Below are positions 1 through 10,109 of a stretch of 64,000 nt of DNA, one piece after another (positions within the stretch are counted from its first letter, which is position 1; each line of letters opens with the position of its first letter). Under the pieces are notes generated by a model. That model was not told the DNA's origin. It saw only the letters and a list, made by a program, of their open reading frames with translations, and did no database searches. The position numbers were made by a program, and so were the translations under genes. The stretch covers positions 56,707,561-56,771,560 of the forward strand of contig NC_088775.1 of NCBI RefSeq assembly GCF_954871325.1, given 5' to 3'. Origin of the DNA: Gordionus sp. m RMFG-2023 (taxonomy: Eukaryota > Nematomorpha > Gordioida > Chordodea > Parachordodidae).

Positions 1-226
1 ATGAATTATCAAGGTCTTCATCTGATTGCAAACAAATAACCTGCGGAAAAAAACAATTAATTTAATATCCTATTTTTTTAGTACCCCACAGCAGCAGATA
101 TGATTGTTAATAATTATAAATTTTGATACTTAACAAATTTTAAATAATTTTTTCGAAAATTAATGTCCAAATTTTAGTATTTTAAGATAATATCCTGCTA
201 TATAATTGTTATTCATAAAATATAAC

Positions 227-361
227 AACACAATCCCCTCAAGTGCCCCAGTAGAAAGGCATTTTAGTGTAGCTAAAAATGTCTTCACGGATTAACGAGG
301 ATGCTTTAATGACCAAAATTTTGAAAATATTTTATTACTAATATCTAATAAATATTTATAA
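227..361 (+). pseudogene. hAT transposase C-terminal dimerisation domain (relic)
   Basis: About 44 codons read through the hAT dimerisation signature: SSAPVERHFSVAKNVF, one in-frame TAA at 293, then ENILLLISNKYL and a TAA at 359-361. In hATs the (S/P)xxxxERxFS..K stretch followed by a short helix is the C-terminal dimer interface. Upstream sequence to base 1 is too AT-rich and degraded to join with confidence; an intron ending just before 227 is likely. The domain sits about 320 bp from the element's right end, normal for a hAT 3' UTR. Confidence 0.7.
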
Positions 362-535
362 TCATTTAATCATATAATTTCATATATTATATAATTATAT
401 TAAAATCTGAAAATCATTATTTTAGTTATATTTTGATAAATGTGATATCTAGTCAATAATGTTTTTAGCTCATTTCATACATTTTCACAATAGAATCCTA
501 ATTTAAGTTTATGCAAAGCATATATAAGAGTATTA

Positions 536-660
536 AAAATTGTATCTGTATCTAGATACATTCTAAAAATGGTATCTGTTTCTAGATATATTTTAGAAAT
601 TGTATCTGTATCAAGATAACCTTTTAGACGATGTATCTGTATCTAGATTCATTTAAAAAG
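536..660. repeat. Subterminal TATCTAGATAC tandem repeats of a hAT end
   Basis: Four imperfect units of about 40 bp, each built around the near-palindrome TGTATCTGTATCTAGATACA, lie within about 140 bp of the terminus at 678. Subterminal palindromic repeats in hATs usually bind transposase; that role here is inferred from position. Confidence 0.6.
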
Positions 661-678
661 TATCTTTTAACAACTCTG

Positions 679-1334
679 ATATTTTTATAATAAATCTACG
701 GATATTTCCCACTTTTTTCTCTTTATTCGATTATTGCACAATTTAATTTTTTTTTATCTCATCAATGCTGTAGTCGGCATATTAGTTATATATATAAATT
801 GTGGCGAAGATTATTAGTTTTTTTATACATTGCGAAATAGTATGTTATTTTTATTAGTTTTTTTTAGTTATAAAAAAATTATTGATTATTGTTTTTTTTA
901 ATTGTAATATTGTTTTTTTTATTATCTTTTGGAAAAGAAAAATATAATGATCAGTTTTAATTATTCAAGTTTTTTGTTTTGTAAAATAATATATTTTTTT
1001 TTGTAATATATTTATGGTAGATATATATTTTTGCGTAAAAAAAAATAAAGAGTAAAAAAAAAGTTTGTCAAAAGAAGAAAAAAATACATAGAAATTCAAT
1101 AAGGTATTATTTAAAATATATTGTTGTGCATAGAACAAACACTCCCCAGAAGTGAATTACGAAGATCTAAACCGAAAGTAAAACTGCCAATCCCTTTTAC
1201 ACCCATTGTATTGTTAAACTTATCAATCAAAATGAGAGTAAAAATTTCCAACGCTGCATGCAAATTTTTTTATTCGAGTTAAAATTAGATTTACAACTAT
1301 AGAAATATTATTATAAATATAAGATCTCCCTACA
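679..1334. other. AT-rich spacer, no gene seen
   Basis: Long T and A runs (720-1120) and no open frame with recognisable content. A slightly less biased patch at 1130-1250 shows no motif I can name. Confidence 0.5.
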
Positions 1335-2033
1335 TTTCTCGCAAATCATATAGTCACAACCCGCTCATGGATTGAACACAATTCATTATTATGCCCTTGT
1401 GTTCACATCTTAGGTACATTCAGGCACTATCAATATTATACATTTCTATTTCACTTAAATTTGAGATAATTGAATCTTATTCTAATCACGGTTTATTTTT
1501 TATTTATACTGGTGGTCTCTGCTTAAAACCATTTTTAGAATTTAATTCTTTCATGAAGCAATTTTTTTTATATGACTAAGACCGCATAGATGACAAATCG
1601 TATTATCTTTATCACTTATTTGTACATTACAATTTTCATTAATTTTTCTATCCTTAGAAAAACAATATTTTATATTATGACCTTTTTGTCTTAAAATACT
1701 ACGTTATCACTAGTGTTGTTAAATGGCTCGTTTTGAGCCGGTTTTTAAAAACGGCTAACTCAATATTTCATCCAGAATAATATTACGCAAGCCTGAAGAT
1801 TTTGTTTGTAGGAAGAACAAGGTTTGAACAACTATTAGCTAAATCTCGAGACATATGCAATATTTTACTGACTGTTTTTAAAAATCGGCTCAAAACGAGC
1901 CGTTTAATTATCACTAATATTATTACTTTTATTTTTTAATATATACATCTCACTAGAAATATTTAAACCCCCTTTAATTTCTTTTATTTCTCGTAAAATA
2001 AAATTTGCTCTTTCATAATTTTTCACTTGATGA
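1335..2033 (-). pseudogene. Zinc-knuckle coding relic, probably a retroelement gag-like fossil
   Basis: On the minus strand this stretch has coding-like composition. It contains cysteine/histidine clusters resembling CCHC zinc knuckles near 1560-1690 (for example GHNIKYC and CHLCG) and a charged stretch at about 1930-2033. Such clusters are typical of retroelement Gag proteins and of other nucleic-acid binding proteins. It is broken in several places and is interrupted by the short hAT derivative at 1711-1916. No flanking LTRs were recognised, so the parent family is uncertain. Confidence 0.35.
1711..1916. mobile_element. Short non-autonomous hAT element (206 bp) with ~44-bp inverted ends
   Basis: The left end TAGTGTTGTTAAATGGCTCG and the right end (reverse complement TAGTGATAATTAAACGGCTC) stay paired for about 44 bp, including GGCTCGTTTTGAGCCG, itself a hairpin. 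The 8-mer TATCACTA occurs at 1705-1712 and 1909-1916, overlapping the ends, and is a plausible TSD; the end assignment therefore shifts by 2-8 bp depending on reading. It splits the minus-strand relic at 1335-2033. A diverged copy of its left part lies at 24,771. Confidence 0.7.
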
Positions 2034-3292
2034 ATTTCATATGATACATCCTCACTGAATTTTTAATTTAACATGTTTAGAATATATATTTTTAGATATT
2101 TCCTTTAAAAAAATTTGAAAAAGTTCAAAAATAGTGATTATGACAATTGTCATCTATATATGATACATCCTCACTGAATTTTAAATTTAATATGTTTAGA
2201 ATATATATTTTAAGATGTTTCCTTTAAAAAAATTTGAAAAAGTTCAAAAATAGCGATTATGACAATTGTCACATATCTATGATACATCCTCATTGAATTT
2301 TTAATTATTTTTAGAATATATATTTTTTCCTATTTCCTTTAAAATAATTGAAAAAAGTTCAAAAATAGCGATTATGACAATTGTCACTTTTCTATGGTAC
2401 ATCTTCACTGAAATTTTATTTTAACATCTTTACAATATATATTTTTAGCTATTTCCTTTAAAAAAATTTGAAAAAGTTCAAAAATAGCGATTATGACAAT
2501 TGTCACCTATCTATGATACATTCTCACTGAATTTTTAATTTAACATGTTTAGAATATATATTTTTAGATATTTCCTTTAAAAAAATTTGAAAAAGTTTAA
2601 AAATAGCGATTATGACAATTGTCACCTATCTATGATACATCCTCACTGAAATTTTAATTTAACATGTTTAGAATATATATTTTTAGCTATTTCCTTTAAA
2701 AAAATTTGAAAAATTTCAAAAATAGCGATTATGACAATTGTCACTTTTCTATGGTACATCTTCACTGAAATTTTATTTAAACATCTTTACAATATATATT
2801 TTTAGCTATTTCCTTTAAAAAAATTTGAAAAAGTTCAAAAATAGCGATTATGACAATTGTCACCTATCTATGATACATCCTCACTGAATTTTTAATTTAA
2901 CATGTTTAGAATATATATTTTTAGATATTTACATTAAAAAAACTCAAAAAAGTTCAAAAATAGCGATTATGACAATTACCACTTATCTATGGTACATCAT
3001 CACTGAAATTTTGATTTAACATGTCTACAATATATATTTTTATCTATTTCATTTAAAAAAGTTCAAAAATAATTATGACAAATGGCACCTATCTATGATA
3101 GGTTAATGATGCTTACTACCAAGTGAATGTATGGAAATATTCTAAATACCAACCTAATTTGCTAAATACCGACCAAAATTTATTAAAATGTAATAAGATC
3201 CTTATTATTTAATATGTTAATACGGAATCACGTGGTCGAGTCCGGCCTCCTATATATTATCCCCCCAAGGATGGAACCACCAAGTTAGAATA

Positions 3293-3300
3293 AGAAAAAA
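3293..3300 (-). terminator. Pol III terminator (T8) downstream of the tRNA-like gene
   Basis: On the minus strand eight consecutive T follow the tRNA-like 3' end by six bases. Four or more T in the non-template strand normally stop Pol III. Confidence 0.55.
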
Positions 3301-3306
3301 AACATG

Positions 3307-3378
3307 ATCATTCCCGGGATTCGAACCCGGGACCATGGGATAAGTAAACCAAGCTCTTGCCTATTAGGCCATAAAGGT
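3307..3378 (-). tRNA. tRNA-like gene or tRNA pseudogene inside a TIR element
   Basis: Read on the minus strand, it has a perfect Pol III A box (TGGCCTAATAGG, consensus TRGCNNARYNGG) and a perfect B box (GGTTCGAATCC) with a full 5-bp T stem (CCGGG/CCCGG). The acceptor and anticodon stems pair poorly. Placing U33 conventionally gives anticodon ACT (Ser AGU), which eukaryotes rarely use, so I do not assign an amino acid. Spacing of the boxes is normal for a 72-nt tRNA. A run of eight T follows after a few bases. It is a plausible Pol III unit but probably not a working tRNA; a tRNA-derived SINE head is the alternative. Confidence 0.6.
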
Positions 3379-4029
3379 TTTCCAAAAATCACGATTTTTC
3401 AAATATATATTATAAATATATTTGGTAGTGCCTATCCAAATGAAAAATGAACAAAATTCAAATCTGATAGATGGTACCTTAAGGTACCAAGCATCATTAA
3501 CCATCTATGATACATCCTCACTGAATTTTTAATTTAACATGTTTAGAATATATATTTTTAGATATTTCCTTTAAAAAAAATTGAAAAAGTTCAAAAATAG
3601 CGATTATGACAATTGTCGCATATCTATGATACATCCTCACTGAATTTTTAATTTAACATGGTTAGAATATATATTTTTAGCAATTTGCTTTAAAAAAACT
3701 CAAAAAAGTTCAAAAATAGCGATTATGACAATTACCACTTATCTGTACATCATCACTGAAATTTTGATTTAACATGTCTACAATATATATTTTTATCTAT
3801 TTCATTTAAAAAAGTTCAAAAATAATTATCATGACAAATGGCACTTTTCTATGGTACATCACTTAAAAATTTTAAAATATAACTATGATGAATAGTTAAT
3901 CAGAGCATTATAATTTAAAGAAGCTTTAAGTAACTTTCCCGCCTATAATATTAATATATACTAAATGTTATTTGACTTTTGGTTGAAAAAAATGATCTAG
4001 ATATTGGGTTAGGGGTGAAAAAAAGCAAC

Positions 4030-4545
4030 CCTAACTTTAAGTCGTCTTCAAAAAGAAAGATCCATATTTCGGATTGAATAAAACTACCCGATGTTTGAGT
4101 CTGAGTCAGAAAAACGACCCAAACTTTGAGTTGGAGTCGAAAAATACGACCCAAACTTCAAGTTTTAGTCGAAAAATACGACCCAAACTTCAAGTTTTAG
4201 TCGAAAAATACGACCCAAATTTCAAGTTTGAGTCGAAAAATATGACCCAAACTTCAAGTTTAAGTCGAAAAATACGACCCAAATTTCAAGTTTGAGTCGA
4301 AAAATACGACCCAAATTTTGAGTCGGAGTCGTAAAAAACGACCCATATTTTGGGTCGAGGTCGTTTTTTTCGGCTTGGACTTGGGTCGAAGCGAAAAAAA
4401 CGACCCATATTTTGGGTCGAAGTCGTTTTTTTCGGCTTGAACTCGGGTCGAAGTCGAAAAAAACGACCCAAACATTGAGTCGGAGTCGAATAAAACGACC
4501 CGAGCTTTGGGTCGGGGTCGCGACTCGCGGCGTTTTAACAACACT
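4030..4545. mobile_element. Right terminus of a hAT whose left end lies upstream of the window
   Basis: About 31-bp units (TCGAAAAATACGACCCAAAC type) run from about 4090 to 4530, with self-complementary GACCCATATTTTGGGTC centres near 4340 and 4405, and stop at the terminus TTTTAACAACACTA (4545). The next 8 bases, CTCTGCAG, should be the TSD. No left end preceded by CTCTGCAG occurs in the window, so positions 1-4545 lie inside this hAT. It inserted into the DUF4371-type hAT that continues at 4546. Confidence 0.7.
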
Positions 4546-5658
4546 ACTCTGCAGGGCTCTGTTATACATCTTAAAAGAGAGAATGTTCTCTCATTAGTTT
4601 AATGGGAAGAGTTGTATCATTTTAATAAATTGGATATAATCTAAAATGTGTTTGAAATAATGCAAAGCATCCATAGCATTTTTTGGACTGTATCAACCAT
4701 AGTTAATCTTTTAATCATAGGTATTCAGCTAATAAGGCATCATAAGATATTTTAACATCTTCATGATAAAAATCTAACAAATATTTATTTTTTTTTCTAT
4801 CACCATCTGAAAAAGGTTAGAAAAGCTTTTGTGGAAGTAAAATCTGCGGTGCTGCATGATGAATTAAAAACCACATTTATTTGGGTTATAAATGTATCTA
4901 AGAGAGGGGGCATTTGTTTTATAATACTCTCCTACTGATCCTATATTAATGTTTTGACGATGAGCTTGCTTTCTGCAATTCGATAGCTCTGCTTTTGACT
5001 CAATAACATGTAAAATATGAAATTCTTCATCAACATTAGCTCTAATTTCCTTGAATTCTAATAAAATGCTCTCCGCTACTCTCATTTTCTTAACCAAGTC
5101 AATGTCATATTTTATTACATAAAATAGTTGTATAATTAAATAACAAATTCTAATGAGAAACTAAATTTGAAATAAGTATTGAATCCAATAATTTTCTTGC
5201 TTTTGAGGAAACATTTATTTCAAGCCATTGCGATATTTCAGTAATAGCATTAATAATCGACTCTTCTAACTCTATAAAATCTATTATTGCTTGATGGCGG
5301 AGACTTTATCTCGTTGGACAAGCTTGCATCTTTCTCCCTGTTGGACAAGGAGTTTCAGAGATAATTATTATTTGACTAGAAATTTAATAAATTTAACGCC
5401 ACAAAAATTTGAAAATAATAGGTAAATTACGCCAAGGAAAACTTGAAATCGAAATTAATTGATAAAATAACTTAGTAGATGAATGTGATAATAAATGTTA
5501 TTAAAAATATATATATGAGATAGGAATAAATATTAACAAATATAAATTAAAATTAACAATAATAATTTTGAAAAATATAATCCGGCATCTGCATTTTTGG
5601 CTTTGGGGGGGGGGGGGGTATTTGTCCCCTGCCCCCCCCCCCGCTGTGTATGCGCCTG
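4546..5658 (-). mobile_element. DUF4371/Tip100-like hAT, right part (second copy at 27,488-29,324)
   Basis: This region is colinear with 28,262-29,324, in the same orientation. It ends in a G/C run and GCTGTGTATGCGCCTG, the counterpart of GCTGCGTACGCGCCTG that ends the complete copy at 29,324. The left part is absent because another hAT terminus (4545) abuts it. A coding fragment on the minus strand (4864-5097) suggests the DUF4371 type of transposase. Confidence 0.75.
4864..5097 (-). pseudogene. Fragment of a DUF4371-type hAT transposase
   Basis: A 77-residue open frame, beginning MVKKMRVAESILLEFKEI and containing CRKQAHRQNI followed by GSVGEYYKTN. The order 'charged helix, RKxxHRxN, xxPEEYYRxN' is what I recall from DUF4371/TTF-finger hAT transposases (ZMYM1-like, Tip100 group); I could not search it. 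The same region in the copy near 28,600-28,770 has drifted out of frame after about 13 shared residues. It is a short relic, not a gene. A different cellular origin cannot be ruled out. Confidence 0.4.
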
Positions 5659-5913
5659 GTAGTTTGTAACAATATCAAAAATATATTCATATTAATTTAA
5701 CTAAAAACTGTTTTCAAAGAAGAAAAAAATAGCTTTCCTAAAAACTCGTAAAAGAAAAGATATCTAATTTATTACATCTATTGTGGGATGAATAATAAGA
5801 TGTTTAATTTTTAATAATATTTTTTAAATAAATAGATGGCGTTAAAAAATTGAATGCTAATTATTACTTACATTTCTTCTCAAAAACATTTATTAGTAGA
5901 ATTTATTAATATA

Positions 5914-6122
5914 TGTTATATAATAGGAATATTAATAAATTAAAATATTATAAATTTGGTTATTAAATAGTAATATGTTTAAATTTTATATCACGCATTC
6001 ATTAAATTATCTTTATTTTTATATTTACAGCTACTCAAATTTGACTTTTACTTTTCATCAATTTATTGTTAACTTTTCTTATTAACCTATATTTATATTC
6101 TAATTTTTGGTTTTGAAAAAAG
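5914..6122 (+). repeat. 5' LTR of retrotransposon fossil 1
   Basis: Begins TGTTATATAATAGGAATATT; the 3' boundary is approximate because the terminal bases have diverged from the partner copy. Confidence 0.6.
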
Positions 6123-7929
6123 ATCAATGACATATTGGTAACTCACTGAATCACGGGGAAATTTTTAATATTATTATTTATTTATTTTTTATTTTAGATC
6201 GTTTGGATATTTTATTTTGGTGTAATTTACAATTAAACGGACTATTTTAAAAATTTAAAAAAAACGGAGTAAATTTAAATTTAAAAAACGGAGTATATTC
6301 AAATTGAATTTACGGAATATTTTATTTGTGAAAATTTTCATAATTCATACAATTTACTATTAAATCAAATACTAGATAATTAATCAATTTATTTGATAAA
6401 AAAATATATATACAATGATAATATAGATTTATATTTTTTTAAGGAAAAACAAAAATAGTTTTATATAAATTTAGATAAACCACTTTTAGTTCAACCACGT
6501 GATGATTATAAAAATCATATTGAAAAAATTCAGTCCAAAAAAAGTTATAATAGTAAAAATCTTAATCAGAAGAATTATAATTAATTATAGTAGAAATTGG
6601 GATAATAATAATTATAAAAGACCTAGTAACAACTTTAGACAAAATTATGATATAGGTTGTAATAATAATAATAATAGAAATCGTATTTATACCAAAAGTA
6701 ATAATAATGATGAAAATATTCGTAATAAAAATTATAATGATGAACACATTCGTAATAAAAATTATGATAAGGAAAATTTTCATAATAAAAATTATAATGA
6801 TGAACACAATCTTAATAAAAATTATAATAAAAACTTCTATAATAAAAATAAAACTTGTAAAAAAAATTATGGAAATAAAAGATAAAGAACTAATTGATCT
6901 AGAAAAAATGGGCTTATTCATTCCTCATAGTGATTCAGAAAATTATCATACATGGAGACAAAATAAAATAAAAAGTAAATTTTTTTAAATCAAATTAATG
7001 TTAAGAAAAATGGAAATTTATCGTGTGAAAATAATAGATATGACAATCACTACTAAAAATTTTGAAATAATTTTAGTAGAACTTATTAGTGAAAAAATTA
7101 AGGATCCAAATGTTAAAAAAAAACAAACTATGATTTCAAGTCAATTTTTATATCATAATGTAATTGAAACATATAAATTAAAAGATGTAAATCATGTTAT
7201 TAAATATAAAGAAATATTTGTGATTAAAGGAGTTAATGATATAAATATTAAAAATAATAAAATTAAAAAAACTCTTATAAGTAATACTAAATGTGATAAA
7301 AATATTTTGATTAAAACTTTGAAGACAAATAAAAGTATCTTAAATAGAAGTTATGTCAAAACTAAACGTCTTAATTTTAGAAAAATAATGAGAAGAGTAT
7401 TTTACAAAAATTTGAGGCTAAGGAAATTATTTTTTACAAAAAGTTATTTGAAGAAAAATTATTATATTAAGACACTTCTTAAATTGAAAAACAAAGGTGT
7501 AATATTTAAACTTTTTTCAAAGAGAGGGAAATGTGCATAATATTTTATTTTTTTATTTTAAATTCATGGATTGAAAATGTTTTAACCTCCTGGATTGAAA
7601 ATATTAACATATAAATAAAAAATTATTTAACACTAAAGAGCCTAAAAGGCAAAAAATAAATTAGCTAAATATATTATATAATATTCTTATTGATTTATCA
7701 TACAAATATTCGATTATTCCATTTATTCGATTTGATTCATATTCTACACATTATTCCATATTCTATATATTATTCCAAATTCATATATTATTTTGATAAT
7801 TCACTTATTCTAACATCCAATTTGATCAATTATTAACCTTAATTATTCACGACTGACTGATGATGATAAGAATTTTGAAAATTGATGATAATAACAACTG
7901 AGTACCACAAGCAAGCTTATATGATAAAA

Positions 7930-8050
7930 TTGCGAACGATTTAAACAAACCAACGTGCAAACTCAAAGACGATTTAAACAAACCAACGTGTAAGCTCAAA
8001 TACGATTTAGACACACCAACGTGCAAACACGACGATTTGAACAAACCGAA
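7930..8050. repeat. 32-33 bp tandem repeat in the fossil's 3' interior
   Basis: About three imperfect units built on GATTTAAACAAACCAACGTG. They lie between the coding remains and the 3' LTR. Confidence 0.6.
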
Positions 8051-8163
8051 TGATTACAATGACTTATGCAACAACTTGAACAACCAAAACGATAAACCAT
8101 TTGGACGACAAGCTATTGACAGCTTAGATGAAATTATAGGAAAGCTTTTTAGAAGAAGGAGAA

Positions 8164-8396
8164 TGTTATATAAAAGGAATATTAATAAATTAATATATTA
8201 TATATTTGGTTATTAAATAGTAATATGTTTAAATTTTATATCACGCATTTATTAAATTATCTATATTTTAATATTCTAATATTTAATTTATTTTACAGCT
8301 ATTCAAATTTGACTTTTACTATTCATTTTATATTTTATTGTTAACCTTTTCTTATTAACTTTATTTATATTCTAATTTTTGGTTTTATAAAACGAT
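8164..8396 (+). repeat. 3' LTR of retrotransposon fossil 1
   Basis: Begins TGTTATATAAAAGGAATATT directly after a purine-rich tract. It is slightly longer than its partner because of a small internal insertion near 8270. Confidence 0.6.
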
Positions 8397-8999
8397 ATAT
8401 ATATACGAGATAAAAAAAATTAATAAACGAGACTAATTATTTTTAATAAAATTTATCTTATCTTTTCAATATATTAACTGTAATAACATCTGTAAAGGTG
8501 GCATTTTGCCTAATATTTTATTACCAATTCAATTATATATAATAGAGGATTATAAATTATATGTCTAATTAGTAATTACTTCTTATAAAGAAATCTCTTA
8601 TACTTATTTGGACCCTGAATTTATTTTTAAGAAGAGGCATGGTAATTAAATTTAAAAATGAATAATATAGTTAATTAATGATTTTGAACTCGGCTAATTA
8701 CAAAATTAAATTTGTTAATTTTCAATTGATAAATGATTATATTTATTTAATTAGGGTTATATAATAATTTAAATAATAAAAGTCAATTAAGCTTCAACTG
8801 TTAATGCTAAATTAATATTTAGACTTATAGGTTTTATTGATATTCTATTTTTAACACAGATTTTGATTTCAAGCTGACATAATAAATATAATTTATATGT
8901 ATTAATCTAATCTAATAATTAAAATAGTATTCATTTAATAAAAATTTGATGGTCTTATTAATTTAAGTAATAAAATAAAATTAGAATTATGAAATCGTT
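8397..8999. other. AT-rich spacer, no gene seen
   Basis: No recognisable frame, repeat or RNA. Composition is over 75% A+T. Confidence 0.5.
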
Positions 9000-9095
9000 C
9001 AGGGGGCAATTAAAAAAATTTTTTTGCTTCAGGGGGCTATTCAAATTTTTCAAGGAGCTCGAGCCCCTGCACCTACCCTCCTAGTGACGCCACTA
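9000..9095. mobile_element. Solo terminus of a hAT-like element (AGTGGCGTCACTAGG end)
   Basis: A G/C-rich block, with CAGGGGGC twice and GAGCTCGAGCCCCTGC, finishes at GACGCCACTA (9095). The inverse, TAGTGGCGTCACTAGGAGG, is the usual look of hAT ends and resembles other solo ends at 16,469 and 59,007. No partner end was found. Confidence 0.4.
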
Positions 9096-9814
9096 ATAAT
9101 CGTAATATAATTACATCGAATCAAAATTTTACAATCTTCGATTGACACCTTGGTTAAATAATCCATTTGCAAAAATATTAATATTGACAGTGACAGGTAG
9201 TAACGAGATTGAATTAGTATAACGCCTAATAATTAATTGATTTAAAAATTATTTTATGAAACTTGATAATGTAGATTGTCTTTTAATTCTTTGAGATAAT
9301 TGGAAATTAGTTACTGGCTCTGTATCAGAAATACATAGAAAATTATTGATTAAACAATAAGTGTCATGGTGAATTATATTATTTATAAAAATATTTGCCA
9401 ATAGATGATTTAAATTGTTCCCTGGTATGTTCCTAGGTTTTTGAAATTACCTGATTGGAAGATATTCCATTCTAAGCGACTACTTTTCTACCTACATCTG
9501 TAATATGATGTCGAATTTATTATCATAAGGATAGTATATTCTATATAATTGAAACATAAAATATCCTGTCCTCTTTTGAATTTTTTATTGGTAATTTCAT
9601 TTTCTAAAATTATATTTCGAAATTGATTATATCTGGCTATATTGCCAACTTTGAATTATATTGGGATTAATTCCTCTCTCAAAAAAATTTTTGATGTTGT
9701 TTGACACGGTCTTATAAAAGAAAATTTTTAAACATTCTTTTTAACCACACTTTAATTGGCCTATGGAATCGATACTTTACAATGAAGTGTATACGATCAG
9801 GGCACGAAAATCAA
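9096..9814. other. Low-complexity stretch with weak minus-strand coding look, unidentified
   Basis: The minus strand between about 9450 and 9800 has a somewhat coding-like base pattern but is full of stops and matches no family I know. It could be an old coding relic cut by the LTR element at 9815. Confidence 0.25.
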
Positions 9815-10060
9815 TGTTAAGCAGTTGTAATGGTTTTATTATATTTAATTCTCCTTTAAACTACTTGTTTTGTTATGGTAATGACATTCCAAAATTTAAA
9901 TTGTTTTTTTTTTTGAACTACACTAATTCTAATTGTGCATGACATTATATTAGTTATAAATTTTATTATAAAAAGATCTAATTTCATTTTATATTGTCAG
10001 TGAAAAATAAAATTGATTCTAATTCTCCGAATATTATGTCCAATTTAACAGAACACATCA
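9815..10060 (+). repeat. 5' LTR of fossil 2
   Basis: TG...CA ends (TGTTAAGCAG to ACACATCA). A TGTGGCATTCC stretch follows at the expected primer-binding position, but I cannot name the tRNA. Confidence 0.7.
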
Positions 10061-10109
10061 TGTGGCATTCCTCTACATACTTAATGAAATCGTAAATTAA
10101 TAAATAAAT

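Larger units (their letters stand above)
1..678 (+). mobile_element. hAT transposon, 3' part; left end outside the window
   Basis: The right terminus, reading into TTTAACAACTCTG, ends near 678. A hAT dimerisation-domain relic (227-361) and a short subterminal repeat array (536-660) lie just inside it. The inverse of this end, CAGAGTTGTTAAA, matches the left end of the hAT at 60,315. The 8 bases after the end (ATATTTTT) should match the left flank, which is not in the window. Family assignment is secure from the dimerisation domain; the exact end is inferred. Confidence 0.65.
3101..3502. mobile_element. 402-bp TIR element with 9-10 bp TSD, carrying a tRNA-like gene
   Basis: Ends are perfect 14-bp inverted repeats: GGTTAATGATGCTT at 3101 and AAGCATCATTAACC ending at 3502. 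It is flanked by exact copies of ATCTATGATA at 3091-3100 and 3503-3512, so it inserted cleanly into a unit of the 119-bp array. A 9-10 bp duplication points to the Mutator (MULE) superfamily. The equivalent unit near 3830 is uninterrupted. Inside is a tRNA-like gene on the minus strand (3307-3378) with a downstream T run. Confidence 0.85.
2034..3860. repeat. 119-bp tandem array with a TGACAATTGTCA palindrome per unit
   Basis: Unit landmarks (GACAATTG) fall near 2142, 2261, 2376, 2495, 2614, 2733, 2852 and 2971, a period of about 119 bp, and resume after an insertion near 3608 and 3727. Most units carry the 12-bp perfect palindrome TGACAATTGTCA, then TCTATGGTACATC and TTTACAATATATATTTTTA. Two variant units, ending ATTACCACTT and then CAAATGGCAC, occur in the same order before and after the insertion, so a multi-unit block (about 2880-3100 and 3513-3860) was duplicated. 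The array lies 685 bp inside a hAT terminus at 4545. Confidence 0.9.
5914..8396 (+). mobile_element. LTR retrotransposon fossil 1 (~2.5 kb)
   Basis: LTR-like direct repeats of about 210-230 bp begin with TGTTATATAA at 5914 and 8164 and share TTTAAATTTTATATCACGCA and the closing TAATTTTTGGTTTT. A purine tract (AGAAGAAGGAGAA) directly precedes the 3' LTR, as expected of a polypurine primer. The interior holds asparagine-rich coding remains (about 6500-7540) and a 32-bp tandem repeat (about 7930-8050). It is heavily broken, and most of pol is not recognisable. The LTRs differ at many sites, so it is old. Ty3-type is a guess from similarity of style to fossil 2. Confidence 0.65.

Noticed and set aside
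4222-4569. Overlapping long frames on both strands across the TCG-rich repeats.
   Set aside because: All arise from the 31-bp tandem repeat; several frames are open at once, the mark of repeat-driven frames.
6562-6921. A long minus-strand frame rich in Ile/Phe across the Asn-rich region.
   Set aside because: It is the antisense shadow of AAT-rich repeats in the LTR fossil and has no motif.
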